This document shows positions 43,848 to 53,193 of a stretch of DNA of 64,000 bases, one piece after another. Source of the DNA: Streptomyces actinomycinicus. Its GTDB lineage: Bacteria; Actinomycetota; Actinomycetes; Streptomycetales; Streptomycetaceae. Position 1 is the stretch's first letter, and each line of letters begins with the position of its first letter. The translations under genes were made by a program, and so were the position numbers. The notes beneath the pieces were generated by a model. That model saw only the letters and a list, made by a program, of their open reading frames with translations, made no database searches and had not been told where the DNA came from. Location: assembly GCF_016741775.1 (NCBI RefSeq), contig NZ_JAERRK010000001.1:372001-436000 (forward strand), read 5' to 3'.

Positions 43848-44981
43848 ATGGATCTGCAGAAGCCGCCACCCCCGGCGCACCAACCGCCACCGCCGGCGCA
43901 ACAACCCGGAGGATGCCTCGTCGTCGCCGTCCGCCTGCCCGTGCGGATCGTCGTCCTGGTCCTGGTCGTGCCCGTGCGCATGGTGTGGGACGTCCTCGTG
44001 GCCGGCGGGCGGCTTCTGCGTGACACCGTGCTCAGGCCGCTCGGCCGGGCCCTGCTGTGGGCCGGAAAGGCCCTGTTCGTGTGGCCGTTCGTGGCGCTGT
44101 GGCGGTACGTCCTGGTGCCCGTCGCCAAGGCGCTCGCCTGGCTCGGCACCATGCTCTTCGTCGTGCCGGCCCTGTGGCTCCACCGCTGGGTCCTGACCCC
44201 CGTCGGGCACGCCCTCGCCTGGCTGGCACGGGGGGCCGGCGCCGGGTTCGCGTGGCTGTACGCGCGCGTGCTGTCCCCGATCGGACACGCCTTCACCTGG
44301 CTGCTGAAGGGCATCGGCGCGGTGCTCGCCGCCGTCGGCCTGGGCGTGTACACGGTCGTCGCCTGGCTGCTGCGGTACCTCCTCGTCGCGCCGGCGCGGC
44401 TGCTGTACACCTGGGTCCTCGCCCCCGTCGGACGCGCCGTCGCCTGGTGCGCCCGCGGGCTCGCACAGCTGGTGGTGCTCCTCGCCACCGGTGCCGGCCT
44501 CGCGCTGTACTGGACCGCCCGTGTCCTCTTCGTCCTGCCCGCGCTCGCGCTGTGGCGCTGGGTGCTCGCCCCCGTCGGCCGGTTCCTCGCCCTCGTGGGG
44601 CGCGAGATCGCGGACGCGGTCGGGCACGCCTGGCGGGTCGCCGGGCGGATCTCACGGGCCGTCGGGCGGGCGCTCGGGACCCTCTTCCGGTGGATCTTCG
44701 TGGAGCCGGTGCGCTGGGTGTACCGGACCGTGCTCACGCCGGTCGGCCATGCCGTGCGAGACGCCGTCCTGCGTCCCGTCGCCGCGGGCGTGCGCGCGGT
44801 GGGCCGGGTCACCCGCGAGGCGCTGGCCTCGGCCCGGGAGACGATGCGGCAGGTCCGTGCCGACTTCCGCCGCACGCTCTTCGGCGAGCCCAGGCAGCCG
44901 GCCGCGGTGGACCGGCGGGAACCTTCGGGCGCGGCGGCACGTAGTCTTGGTAGCAGTACGACCGCTCTCACGAAGGACTAG
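43848..44981 (+). CDS. Membrane-associated protein built from WVLxPVGxAxAW repeats
   Basis: A 377-residue protein. After a Pro/Gln-rich N-terminus (PPPPAHQPPPPAQQPGG) it consists of at least six ~30-40-residue repeats with a consensus like LWRWVLAPVGRALAWL: YVLVPVAKALAWL, WVLTPVGHALAWL, RVLSPIGHAFTWL, WVLAPVGRAVAWC, WVLAPVGRFLALV and TVLTPVGHAVRDA. Each repeat pairs a hydrophobic stretch with an amphipathic Pro/Gly turn. No catalytic motif is seen. The tail is charged. It ends 5 bp before the likely start of the DUF2344 gene, so the two are probably cotranscribed. Confidence 0.8.
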   Translation: MDLQKPPPPAHQPPPPAQQPGGCLVVAVRLPVRIVVLVLVVPVRMVWDVLVAGGRLLRDTVLRPLGRALLWAGKALFVWPFVALWRYVLVPVAKALAWLGTMLFVVPALWLHRWVLTPVGHALAWLARGAGAGFAWLYARVLSPIGHAFTWLLKGIGAVLAAVGLGVYTVVAWLLRYLLVAPARLLYTWVLAPVGRAVAWCARGLAQLVVLLATGAGLALYWTARVLFVLPALALWRWVLAPVGRFLALVGREIADAVGHAWRVAGRISRAVGRALGTLFRWIFVEPVRWVYRTVLTPVGHAVRDAVLRPVAAGVRAVGRVTREALASARETMRQVRADFRRTLFGEPRQPAAVDRREPSGAAARSLGSSTTALTKD

Positions 44982-45027
44982 GACACTGGGCAAGCGACAG
45001 CCCGAAGGCCCGCCGCCCGCACCCGCG

Positions 45028-45804
45028 GTGCAGCGCATCCGACTGCGCTACACCAAGCGCGGCCGCCTGAGGTTCACCAGCCACCGAGACTTCCAGCGCG
45101 CCTTCGAGCGTGCGTTGCGCCGCGCCGAGGTGCCCATGGCGTACTCGGCCGGGTTCACGCCGCATCCGAAGGTGTCGTACGCCAATGCCGCACCCACCGG
45201 CACGGGCAGTGAGGCGGAGTACCTGGAGATCGCGCTCACCGCATCGCGCGACCCGGAGACCCTGCGTGTCCTCCTCGACGAGTCGCTGCCCCCGGGCCTC
45301 GACGTCGTCGAGGCGGTCGAGGCACGGACCTCCGGCCTCGCCGACCGGCTGACGGCTTCCGTCTGGGAGCTGCGGCTGGACGGCGTCGACCCGGCCGACG
45401 CCGAGCGCGCGGCCGAGGCCTTCACCGGCGCGGCCACCGTCGAGGTGCAGCGGATGACCAAGAACGGCGTCCGTACCTTCGACGCCCGCCCGGCCGTGGT
45501 GAGCCTGGAAACGCACGGTTCGCCGGCTGATAGGCCGACCGACCAGCCCTGTGCGATACTGCGGCTGGTTGTTCGGCACGTGACGCCTGCCGTACGACCC
45601 GACGACGTCCTGTCCGGTCTCCGCGCCGTGGCCGACCTGGCGCCGCCGGTCCCCGCAGCGGTGACCAGGCTGGCGCAGGGGCTGTTCGATGAAGAGACCG
45701 GCACGGTGACCGACCCGCTCGCGCCCGACCGCGAGGCAGCCGAGGCCCGGACGGCCGCACCGGCTGCCGCCGCGACGGCGCCGACGCCGGAAGGTTCCGC
45801 GTAA
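45028..45804 (+). CDS. Radical SAM-linked protein, TIGR03936/DUF2344 family
   Basis: A 258-residue protein from the GTG at 45028. The family signature is clear: QRIRLRYTKRGRLRFTSHRD, RRAEVPMAYSAGFTPHPKVS and GTGSEAEYLEIALT. In-frame CTG at 44986, 5 bp after the previous stop and behind AGGACA, would add GKRQPEGPPPAPA, a plausible N-terminus, so a rare CTG start is possible. The partner radical SAM protein (18371-20347) is normally adjacent or fused, and here it is 24.7 kb upstream. The function of the pair is unknown. The gene precedes rne, as in other Streptomyces. Confidence 0.88.
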   Translation: MQRIRLRYTKRGRLRFTSHRDFQRAFERALRRAEVPMAYSAGFTPHPKVSYANAAPTGTGSEAEYLEIALTASRDPETLRVLLDESLPPGLDVVEAVEARTSGLADRLTASVWELRLDGVDPADAERAAEAFTGAATVEVQRMTKNGVRTFDARPAVVSLETHGSPADRPTDQPCAILRLVVRHVTPAVRPDDVLSGLRAVADLAPPVPAAVTRLAQGLFDEETGTVTDPLAPDREAAEARTAAPAAAATAPTPEGSA

Positions 45805-45884
45805 GGACGGACGTCGTAGCGCCGCCCTCGTACTCGGGAGCCACCTGGGTCGGGCAGCGCACCGACCAGAAGACTTTCGCCAGG

Positions 45885-45905
45885 CCGTACCGACAAGGCG
45901 TACGG
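45885..45905 (+). promoter_or_regulatory. Hairpin in the rne leader
   Basis: CCGTAC at 45885-45890 pairs with GTACGG at 45900-45905 within the 261-bp gap before rne. RNase E genes are often autoregulated through structured leaders. No promoter could be assigned with confidence. Confidence 0.3.
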
Positions 45906-46065
45906 AACCGGCGAGACAAGACACAGAGTGCTCCCGTGCGGCGCCCGCGCCCCGGACGGCGGCCATCGCGCATCGCGCGGGCCGCGGACGTCAACGGCGG
46001 ACGGTCCAACGGACCGACGTCGGACCAGGCGCGGCGCCCGGGAGCCTGACGGGAGAAACGCCCGC

Positions 46066-49000
46066 ATGCTCGAGCCGACCGAACCCAACGAGGGTTCCGA
46101 ACTGAACACTCCGAGCGACACCCTGCCGCCGCGCAGGCGTCGCCGTGCCGCCTCCCGCCCGGCGGGCCCGCCCGCCGCGGCCGCGGAGGCGCCCGCCGAG
46201 GTCACCGTCCCGGCCATACCGGCCGCGGACGCCGACGAGGTCGCCGAGGTGACCGAGGACGTCGAGACCCCCGAGGCACTCCAGACCGCGGAGGCCGCGG
46301 TGACCGCAGAGGCGGAAGAGACAGCAGAGGCGGAAGCGACCGCAGAGGCCGTGCAGCCGGCCACGGCGGACGAGGCCGCCGCCGCCCCGGCCGCCCGCCC
46401 GCGCCGCCGGGCCACCCGCCGCGCTTCGGCACCCGCCGGTTCGCCCGGTGCCGCGGAGGCCGGTGAGACGGCCGAGACCGTCGTACCCGCCGCTTCCGCC
46501 GCCGAGCAGGCTCCCGCCCCCGTCGCGGAGGCCGGCGCCGTCGTGGTCGGCGAGGAGGCCGCACCGCGGCGTACCCGGCGCCGTGCCACGCGCACCGTGA
46601 CCGCGCCGGCCGCAGCCCCCGAAGCCGCAGCCCCCGAAGCCGCGGCTCCTGCGGCCGCCGCGCCCGAGGCCGCTGCTGCCGTGGAGGCCGCCGCGCCCGC
46701 CGCCGCCGTGACCGAGGCGGCTGCCGAGGCCGCGCCCGCCGCGCGCCCGCGCCGCCGCGTGGCGCGTCGTGCGTCGGCGCCCGCCGGTTCGCCCGCCGCC
46801 GAGACCGTCGCCCCGGTCGCTGCCGAGGCCGCCGAGACCGTCGCCCCGGTCGCTGCCGAGGCCGGGACGGCTGCCGCCGCCGAGACCGACAAGGAGCAGG
46901 AGCCCGCCGCCGAGGCCGCCGCTCCGGCCGCCCGTCCGCGCCGCCGCGCCACCCGGCGCGCGTCCGCCCCCGCGGGCGCCCCGCAGGCTGCCGAGGAGAC
47001 CTCGGCCGCCGCGGTCGTGCAGCCGGCCGCCGAGCCCGTTGCCGCCGAGCCCGTTGCCGCCGAGGCCGTGCCGGCCGGCCGGGACGTGCCGGAGGAGGCC
47101 GCCGCCGAGGAGACCGCGCCGCGTCGTACGCGCCGCCGCGCCACCCGCCGGGCCACCGCACCCGCCGCCGCCGTGACCGAGGAGGCCGCCGTGGCCGAGG
47201 CCGACGAGAAGGCCGGCGAGGCGGAGGAGCCCCCGCGCGCCCACACCCCGGAGGTCCCCGCGACCACGCACACCACCGAACCCGCTCCCGCCGCGCAGGC
47301 GCCGCAGGCCCCCGCCGCCGAGGCCGGCGCGCCGCGTCGCGCCCGCCGCCGGGTGGTCCGGGCCGCGTCCGGGTTCTCCGAGCCCGCCCGGTCCGCCGAG
47401 GGCGCCGAGGGCGACGGTCCGCGCCGGCCCGCCCGCCCCGCCGTCGCCGTCTTCCAGGCGCCGGTGTTCGCCGAGCCGCGGTTCCAGACCCCGGAGCGCG
47501 CCGCCGCCGAGGCCGCCGCCGAGGCCGCCGAGGTGGAGGAGACCGAGGAGTACCCGGAGGAGCGTGCCGAGACCGGTTCGCGCCGCCGCCGGCGCCGCCG
47601 CGGTGCCGCCGCGGAGGAGACCCGTCCGGCCGAGGCCACCGCCGAGACCGAGGAGACCGCCGAGACCGCCGAGACCGAGGAGACGGAGGAGGCCGAGGAG
47701 GCCCCCGAGTCCGCCGAGGACCTTGCCGAGGGCGAGGAGGGCGACGAGGCGGAGGGCGCCGAGGGCTTCGAGGAGTCCGGTTCGCGCCGCCGTCGCCGCC
47801 GTGGTGGCCGTCGTCGCCGTCGCGGTGAGTCCGCCGACGGCGAGGGCGCGGACGCCGAGGCCGGGGAACTGGCCGCCGAGCAGGCCGCGCAGGACGCCGA
47901 GGACACCGCGGAGCAGGAGGAAGAGGACGCCGAGGACGCCCACGACGAGGAGGGCGCGGGTTCCAGCGCCAGCAGCCGTCGTCGCCGTCGCCGCCGGCGC
48001 CGGGCCGGTGACACCTCCACCGACACCGAGCCGTCCGCCGACGACCCGGAGCGCACCGTCGTCAAGGTCCGCGAGCCGCGCAAGCCCAGCGAACCGTCCG
48101 ACGAGGTGCAGTCCATCAAGGGCTCGACCCGCCTGGAGGCCAAGAAGCAGCGCCGCCGGGAAGGCCGTGAGCAGGGCCGCCGCCGCGTCCCGATCATCAC
48201 CGAGGCCGAGTTCCTGGCCCGCCGCGAGGCCGTCGAGCGCGTCATGGTCGTCCGCCAGCACGGCGAGCGCACCCAGATCGGCGTCCTCGAGGACAACGTG
48301 CTCGTCGAGCACTACGTCAACAAGGAGCAGGCCACCTCGTACGTCGGCAACGTCTACCTGGGCAAGGTCCAGAACGTGCTGCCGTCCATGGAGGCCGCCT
48401 TCATCGACATCGGCAAGGGCCGCAACGCCGTGCTGTATGCCGGTGAGGTCAACTTCGAGGCGCTGGGCATGGCCAACGGGCCGCGCCGCATCGAGTCCGC
48501 CCTGAAGTCCGGCCAGTCCGTCCTCGTCCAGGTCACGAAGGACCCGATCGGGCACAAGGGCGCCCGTCTGACCAGCCAGGTCTCCCTGCCGGGCCGTTAC
48601 CTCGTGTACGTCCCCGAGGGCTCCATGACCGGCATCAGCCGCAAGCTGCCCGACACCGAGCGGGCCCGGCTGAAGACCATCCTCAAGAAGATCGTCCCCG
48701 AGGACGCGGGCGTCATCGTGCGCACCGCCGCCGAGGGTGCGAGCGAGGACGAGCTGCGCCGGGACGTCGAGCGGCTGCAGGCGCAGTGGGAGGACATCCA
48801 GAAGAAGGCCAAGAGCGGGAACGCCCCGACGCTTCTGTACGGCGAGCCGGACATGACCGTCCGGGTCGTGCGCGACATCTTCAACGAGGACTTCTCCAAG
48901 GTCGTCGTCAGCGGCGACGACGCCTGGTCGACCATCCACGGCTACGTCTCGCACGTCGCCCCGGACCTGGCCGGCCGGCTGTCGAAGTGGACGTCCGAGG

Positions 49001-50574
49001 TCGACGTCTTCTCCACCTACCGCATCGACGAGCAGCTCGCCAAGGCTCTGGACCGCAAGGTCTGGCTGCCCAGCGGCGGTTCGCTGGTGATCGACCGGAC
49101 CGAGGCGATGGTCGTCGTCGACGTCAACACCGGCAAGTTCACCGGCCAGGGCGGCAACCTGGAGGAGACGGTCACCAGGAACAACCTGGAGGCGGCCGAG
49201 GAGATCGTGCGCCAGCTGCGGCTGCGCGACCTCGGCGGCATCATCGTGATCGACTTCATCGACATGGTCCTGGAGTCCAACCGCGACCTGGTGCTGCGCC
49301 GCCTGCTGGAGTGCCTGGGCCGGGACCGCACCAAGCACCAGGTGGCCGAGGTCACCTCGCTCGGCCTGGTCCAGATGACCCGCAAGCGGGTCGGCCAGGG
49401 CCTGCTGGAGTCCTTCTCGGAGACCTGCGTCCACTGCAACGGCCGCGGCGTCATCGTCCACCTGGACCAGGCCACCGTGAACGGCGGCGGTGGCGGCGGC
49501 AAGCGCAAGAAGCGCGGCGGCCGGGGCGGCGAGGTGCAGGAGCACGTGCACGAGACCGCCGCCGTGGCCGTCGAGAGCGGCGAGGCCGTCGAGCCCGAGG
49601 TGGAGACCGCCGCGGAGGTGGCCGCCGAGGCCGCCGAGCCGGTCGCCCTGCCCGCGCCCGACTTCGCGCCGGACGAGGAGCTGTACAGCAGCGTCGCCGA
49701 GGCGGAGGCGGCGGCCACCCGTGGCCGTTCGCGCCGCCGGGCGAGCCGCCGCGCGTCGGCTCCGGCGGGCGCGCCGAAGGCCGAGACCCGCAGGGGCGAG
49801 AAGGCCTCCCGGTCCGAGCGTCCGGCCGGGGCCGAGGAGGCCGCGCCGGAGGCGGTGCCGACCGCGCAGGACGTCACGGCCGAGGAGGCGGCGGCACGCC
49901 CGGTGCTGCCGGAGCCGGCCGCCGAGGCGCTGGCCGAGCCCGTGGCCGCCGAGGACCAGGTGGTTCCGGCGCCGCAGGCCGAGGCCCCGGCCGCCGAGGA
50001 GGCGGCGCCCAAGGGCCGCACGCGCCGTCGGGCCACGCGGAAGGCGTCGGCTCCGGCCGGTTCCCCCGTGGGTGCCGAGGCGTCCGTGGTGACGGTGTCC
50101 GAGGCTCCCGCGCAGGAGGCCCCGGCCGTCGCCGAGGCCGCGGCCGAGCCCGCCGAGGCGCCGGTCGCCGAGGCCCCGGTCGCGGAGAGCGCCGCTCCGG
50201 CCCGTCCGCGGCGCCGTGCCGTGCGCAAGGCCACCGCGCCGACCGCGTCCGAGGAGACGGCCGTCGTGGTCGTCCCGTCGGCAGCGCCCGAGGCCGCCGC
50301 GGTGGCCCCGGCCGAGGCGGCACCGGAGGCCCCGGCGGGCGAGGTGACGCCCGAGGAGGTCGCCGAGGTGACGGCTCCGGCCAAGAAGGCGGCCCGCAAG
50401 ACCGCCGCCAAGAAGACCGCGGCGAAGAAGACGGCCGCCAAGAAGACCGCGGCCAAGAAGACGGCCGCCAAGAAGACGACGGCCAAGAAGGCGACGAAGA
50501 CCGCCAAGACGGCCGCCGCGAAGTCGACGGCGAAGAAGACCACCACGGTCCCCGCCGCCGGCGACGAGGGCTGA
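46066..50574 (+). CDS. rne: Ribonuclease E/G with long disordered arms
   Basis: Endoribonuclease for mRNA decay and rRNA processing, 1502 residues from the ATG at 46066 (GGGAGA upstream). The catalytic core lies in the middle: S1 domain about 728-805 (GNVYLGKVQNVLPSMEAAFI), magnesium ligands Asp1019 (DVNTGKF) and Asp1063/Asp1066 (VIDFIDM), and the zinc-link Cys1121 and Cys1124 (CVHCNGRG). An Ala/Glu-rich N-terminal arm of ~690 residues with RRRRR patches and a C-terminal arm ending in AAKKTAAKKTAAKK repeats flank it, probably scaffolds for degradosome partners and RNA. It is somewhat longer than I recall for family members. Confidence 0.96.
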   Translation: MLEPTEPNEGSELNTPSDTLPPRRRRRAASRPAGPPAAAAEAPAEVTVPAIPAADADEVAEVTEDVETPEALQTAEAAVTAEAEETAEAEATAEAVQPATADEAAAAPAARPRRRATRRASAPAGSPGAAEAGETAETVVPAASAAEQAPAPVAEAGAVVVGEEAAPRRTRRRATRTVTAPAAAPEAAAPEAAAPAAAAPEAAAAVEAAAPAAAVTEAAAEAAPAARPRRRVARRASAPAGSPAAETVAPVAAEAAETVAPVAAEAGTAAAAETDKEQEPAAEAAAPAARPRRRATRRASAPAGAPQAAEETSAAAVVQPAAEPVAAEPVAAEAVPAGRDVPEEAAAEETAPRRTRRRATRRATAPAAAVTEEAAVAEADEKAGEAEEPPRAHTPEVPATTHTTEPAPAAQAPQAPAAEAGAPRRARRRVVRAASGFSEPARSAEGAEGDGPRRPARPAVAVFQAPVFAEPRFQTPERAAAEAAAEAAEVEETEEYPEERAETGSRRRRRRRGAAAEETRPAEATAETEETAETAETEETEEAEEAPESAEDLAEGEEGDEAEGAEGFEESGSRRRRRRGGRRRRRGESADGEGADAEAGELAAEQAAQDAEDTAEQEEEDAEDAHDEEGAGSSASSRRRRRRRRRAGDTSTDTEPSADDPERTVVKVREPRKPSEPSDEVQSIKGSTRLEAKKQRRREGREQGRRRVPIITEAEFLARREAVERVMVVRQHGERTQIGVLEDNVLVEHYVNKEQATSYVGNVYLGKVQNVLPSMEAAFIDIGKGRNAVLYAGEVNFEALGMANGPRRIESALKSGQSVLVQVTKDPIGHKGARLTSQVSLPGRYLVYVPEGSMTGISRKLPDTERARLKTILKKIVPEDAGVIVRTAAEGASEDELRRDVERLQAQWEDIQKKAKSGNAPTLLYGEPDMTVRVVRDIFNEDFSKVVVSGDDAWSTIHGYVSHVAPDLAGRLSKWTSEVDVFSTYRIDEQLAKALDRKVWLPSGGSLVIDRTEAMVVVDVNTGKFTGQGGNLEETVTRNNLEAAEEIVRQLRLRDLGGIIVIDFIDMVLESNRDLVLRRLLECLGRDRTKHQVAEVTSLGLVQMTRKRVGQGLLESFSETCVHCNGRGVIVHLDQATVNGGGGGGKRKKRGGRGGEVQEHVHETAAVAVESGEAVEPEVETAAEVAAEAAEPVALPAPDFAPDEELYSSVAEAEAAATRGRSRRRASRRASAPAGAPKAETRRGEKASRSERPAGAEEAAPEAVPTAQDVTAEEAAARPVLPEPAAEALAEPVAAEDQVVPAPQAEAPAAEEAAPKGRTRRRATRKASAPAGSPVGAEASVVTVSEAPAQEAPAVAEAAAEPAEAPVAEAPVAESAAPARPRRRAVRKATAPTASEETAVVVVPSAAPEAAAVAPAEAAPEAPAGEVTPEEVAEVTAPAKKAARKTAAKKTAAKKTAAKKTAAKKTAAKKTTAKKATKTAKTAAAKSTAKKTTTVPAAGDEG

Positions 50575-50581
50575 CGCCCGG

Positions 50582-50623
50582 GTGTGCGGCCGGCCGGGTC
50601 ATGCCGACCGGCCGGCCGCACAC
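50582..50623 (+). terminator. Terminator of rne
   Basis: A 16-bp perfect inverted repeat (50582-50597 with 50608-50623) and 10-nt loop begins 8 bases after the rne stop. Confidence 0.85.
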
Positions 50624-50740
50624 CGCGTGGGGCCCGTCTCGAGTCAAGGGCCGCACACCGCGTGGGGTCCTTCCGAGTGACGGGCCGCGCACCGTGTGGG
50701 ACCCGTTCCGAGTGACGGGCCGCACACCCCAGGGGCCCGG
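50614..50740 (+). repeat. Four 34-35-bp tandem repeats after rne
   Basis: Units begin GGCCGCACACCGCGTGGGG at 50614, 50649, 50683 and 50718 and end with TTCCGAGTGACG or a variant. The fourth is truncated. The first unit overlaps the right arm of the rne terminator, so the array may have grown from it. Confidence 0.8.
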
Positions 50741-50741
50741 T

Positions 50742-50771
50742 TTGACCCCCTCGGCCGTGGCCCCGTAACCT
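50742..50771 (+). promoter_or_regulatory. rplU-rpmA promoter
   Basis: TTGACC (50742-50747) and TAACCT (50766-50771) are separated by 18 bp, a good match to the vegetative sigma factor consensus. A 7-bp hairpin (GGCGTGT/ACACGCC, 50780-50800) would form at the very 5' end of the transcript and a second around 50821-50847, in a leader of about 140 nt. Confidence 0.6.
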
Positions 50772-50917
50772 TGACCGTCGGCGTGTCCACTGCACACGCC
50801 ACATCCCCGTAAACCTCTTCCTCCCGGACGCAAGGCGGGCCGGGAGAGGTCGTCCGTGGTGTTCCTGGACGACTGGCCTGCGGGGGTGCCGTTTCTTCGA
50901 GCGAAAGTGAGATCCGC

Positions 50918-51238
50918 GTGTACGCCATCGTGCGCAGCGGTGGTCGCCAGCACAAGGTTGCTGTCGGCGACATCGTTGAGGTTGACAAGATTTCCACTGC
51001 CAAGGTTGGCGACACGGTCGAGCTCTCGACCCTGCTCGTTGTCGACGGCGACTCCGTGACCAGCGACCCGTGGGTGCTGGCCGGCATCAAGGTCCAGGCC
51101 GAGGTCGTGGACCACCACAAGGGCCAGAAGATCGACATTCTGCGCTACAAGAACAAGACCGGCTACCGCCGTCGTCAGGGCCACCGCCAGCAGTACACGG
51201 CGATCAAGGTCACGTCGATCCCCGCGGCTGCGAAGTAA
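50918..51238 (+). CDS. rplU: 50S ribosomal protein L21
   Basis: The 106-residue product matches L21 throughout: [17 protein letters not shown] at the N-terminus, then VEVDKI and [19 protein letters not shown], ending [11 protein letters not shown]21 binds 23S rRNA domain VI near L20. GTG 50918 is the first codon of the conserved fold. It lies 14 bp before rpmA with the usual L21-L27-Obg order. Confidence 0.97.
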   Translation: MYAIVRSGGRQHKVAVGDIVEVDKISTAKVGDTVELSTLLVVDGDSVTSDPWVLAGIKVQAEVVDHHKGQKIDILRYKNKTGYRRRQGHRQQYTAIKVTSIPAAAK

Positions 51239-51252
51239 GGGACTGAGGAGAA

Positions 51253-51507
51253 ATGGCACACAAGAAGGGCGCATCGTCCACCCGGAACGGTCGCGACTCC
51301 AATGCCCAGCGGCTCGGCGTGAAGCGCTTCGGCGGTCAGGTCGTGAACGCGGGTGAGATCCTGGTCCGCCAGCGCGGCACCCACTTCCACCCCGGCGCCG
51401 GCGTCGGCCGTGGCGGCGACGACACGCTGTTCGCTCTGCAGGCCGGTGCGGTGGAGTTCGGTACCCACCGTGGCCGCAAGGTCGTGAACATCGTCCCGGT
51501 CGCCTGA
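51253..51507 (+). CDS. rpmA: 50S ribosomal protein L27
   Basis: The 84-residue L27 begins [20 protein letters not shown], with the N-terminal tail that reaches the peptidyl transferase centre, and no cleavable extension. [22 protein letters not shown] is conserved. ATG 51253 follows GAGGAGA. It is cotranscribed with rplU and is followed by a terminator. Confidence 0.97.
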   Translation: MAHKKGASSTRNGRDSNAQRLGVKRFGGQVVNAGEILVRQRGTHFHPGAGVGRGGDDTLFALQAGAVEFGTHRGRKVVNIVPVA

Positions 51508-51556
51508 ATCGTCTGATTCACGGCTTCGACCGAGCGACTCGTTCGAACCTTTCGCG

Positions 51557-51599
51557 AGGCGGACCTCACTTCCCGGTCGGGAAGGCGGGTCCGCCTTTC
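51557..51599 (+). terminator. Terminator of rplU-rpmA
   Basis: Outer stem AGGCGGACC (51557-51565) with GGTCCGCCT (51588-51596) and inner stem CTTCCC/GGGAAG, followed by TTTCG. Confidence 0.75.
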
Positions 51600-51647
51600 G
51601 CGTGTTACGCAGTAGACATTCCCGTATGTATCTGGAGGCACTGAACC

Positions 51648-53096
51648 ATGACCACCTTCGTGGACCGCGTCGAGCTGCACGTCGCCGCGGGTAACGGGGG
51701 CCACGGCTGTGCCTCCGTCCACCGTGAGAAGTTCAAGCCGCTCGGCGGCCCCGACGGCGGCAACGGCGGCCGCGGCGGTGACGTCATCCTGACCGTGGAC
51801 CAGTCGGTGACCACCCTGCTGGACTACCACCACTCCCCGCACCGCAAGGCCACCAACGGCAAGCCCGGCGAGGGCGGCAACCGCTCCGGCAAGGACGGCC
51901 AGGACCTGATCCTGCCGGTGCCGGACGGCACGGTCGTGCTCGACAAGGCGGGCAACGTGCTCGCCGACCTGGTCGGCCACGGCACCTCGTACATCGCCGC
52001 GCAGGGCGGCCGTGGCGGCCTCGGCAACGCGGCGCTGGCGAGCGCCCGCCGCAAGGCGCCCGGTTTCGCGCTGCTCGGCGTGCCCGGCGACCTGCAGGAC
52101 ATCGTCCTGGAGCTGAAGACGGTCGCCGACGTGGCCCTGGTGGGCTACCCGAGCGCCGGCAAGTCCTCGCTGATCTCCGTGCTGAGCGCGGCCAAGCCGA
52201 AGATCGCCGACTACCCGTTCACCACGCTGGTCCCGAACCTGGGCGTGGTGACCGCCGGCTCCACCGTCTACACCATCGCCGACGTGCCGGGTCTCATCCC
52301 CGGCGCCAGCCAGGGCCGCGGCCTCGGCCTGGAGTTCCTGCGGCACGTGGAGCGGTGCAGCGTACTGGTGCACGTGCTGGACACCGCGACCCTGGAGTCC
52401 GACCGCGACCCCGTCTCCGACCTCGACATCATCGAGGAGGAGCTGCGGCAGTACGGCGGCCTCGACAACCGGCCCCGGATCGTCGTCCTGAACAAGGTCG
52501 ACGTCCCGGACGGCAAGGACCTCGCCGAGATGGTCCGGCCCGACCTGGAGGCCCGCGGCTACCGGGTCTTCGAGGTGTCGGCCGTCGCCCACATCGGCCT
52601 GCGCGAACTGTCCTTCGCGCTCGGTGAGTTGATCGCCCGGGCGCGCGCGGCCAAGCCGAAGGAGGAGGCGACGCGGATCGTCATCCGGCCCAAGGCCGTG
52701 GACGACGCGGGCTTCACCGTCGTCCGCGAGGAGGTCGGTGGCGAGCCGCTGTTCCGGGTGCGCGGCGAGAAGCCCGAGCGCTGGGTCCGCCAGACCGACT
52801 TCAACAACGACGAGGCCGTCGGCTACCTCGCCGACCGGCTCAACCGCCTCGGCGTGGAGGAAGAGCTGATGAAGGCGGGCGCCCGGGCCGGCGACGGCGT
52901 CGCCATCGGCCCGGAGGAGAACGCGGTCGTCTTCGACTGGGAGCCGACCGTCATGGCTGGTGCGGAGATGCTCGGCCGACGCGGCGAGGACCACCGCTTC
53001 GACGCCCCGCGTCCCGCGGCACAGCGCCGCAGGGACAAGGAAGCGGAGCGGGACGAGGTACTGCGGGCGTACGACGACTTCGACCCGTTCGAGTAG
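51648..53096 (+). CDS. obgE: GTPase Obg
   Basis: A 482-residue GTPase with the glycine-rich Obg domain ([20 protein letters not shown] and [12 protein letters not shown]), the G domain with P-loop GYPSAGKSS at ~166, DVPGLIPGA and NKVD, and a C-terminal OCT domain ([19 protein letters not shown]). It acts in ribosome maturation, and in Streptomyces it influences the onset of aerial growth. ATG 51648 follows a weak GGAGG site. It is downstream of rpmA after a terminator and so has its own transcription. Confidence 0.96.
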   Translation: MTTFVDRVELHVAAGNGGHGCASVHREKFKPLGGPDGGNGGRGGDVILTVDQSVTTLLDYHHSPHRKATNGKPGEGGNRSGKDGQDLILPVPDGTVVLDKAGNVLADLVGHGTSYIAAQGGRGGLGNAALASARRKAPGFALLGVPGDLQDIVLELKTVADVALVGYPSAGKSSLISVLSAAKPKIADYPFTTLVPNLGVVTAGSTVYTIADVPGLIPGASQGRGLGLEFLRHVERCSVLVHVLDTATLESDRDPVSDLDIIEEELRQYGGLDNRPRIVVLNKVDVPDGKDLAEMVRPDLEARGYRVFEVSAVAHIGLRELSFALGELIARARAAKPKEEATRIVIRPKAVDDAGFTVVREEVGGEPLFRVRGEKPERWVRQTDFNNDEAVGYLADRLNRLGVEEELMKAGARAGDGVAIGPEENAVVFDWEPTVMAGAEMLGRRGEDHRFDAPRPAAQRRRDKEAERDEVLRAYDDFDPFE

Positions 53097-53193
53097 GAGG
53101 CACGGCCGCTCCCTCCCACCCGGCAAGGTGAACGCCGGGAAAATTGGTGGCGGCCGTGAGGGCAACCCAACCCCGCCCCGGTGAGTCGAACCG

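Noticed and set aside
45048..49551. Two overlapping minus-strand open frames of over 1000 codons opposite rne
   Set aside because: The Ser/Ala-rich and Gly/Leu-rich translations mirror the Ala/Glu/Arg repeats of RNase E and have no start signals or family features.
50614..50740. CRISPR array
   Set aside because: The 34-35-bp units are directly adjacent, diverge from one another and lack spacers.
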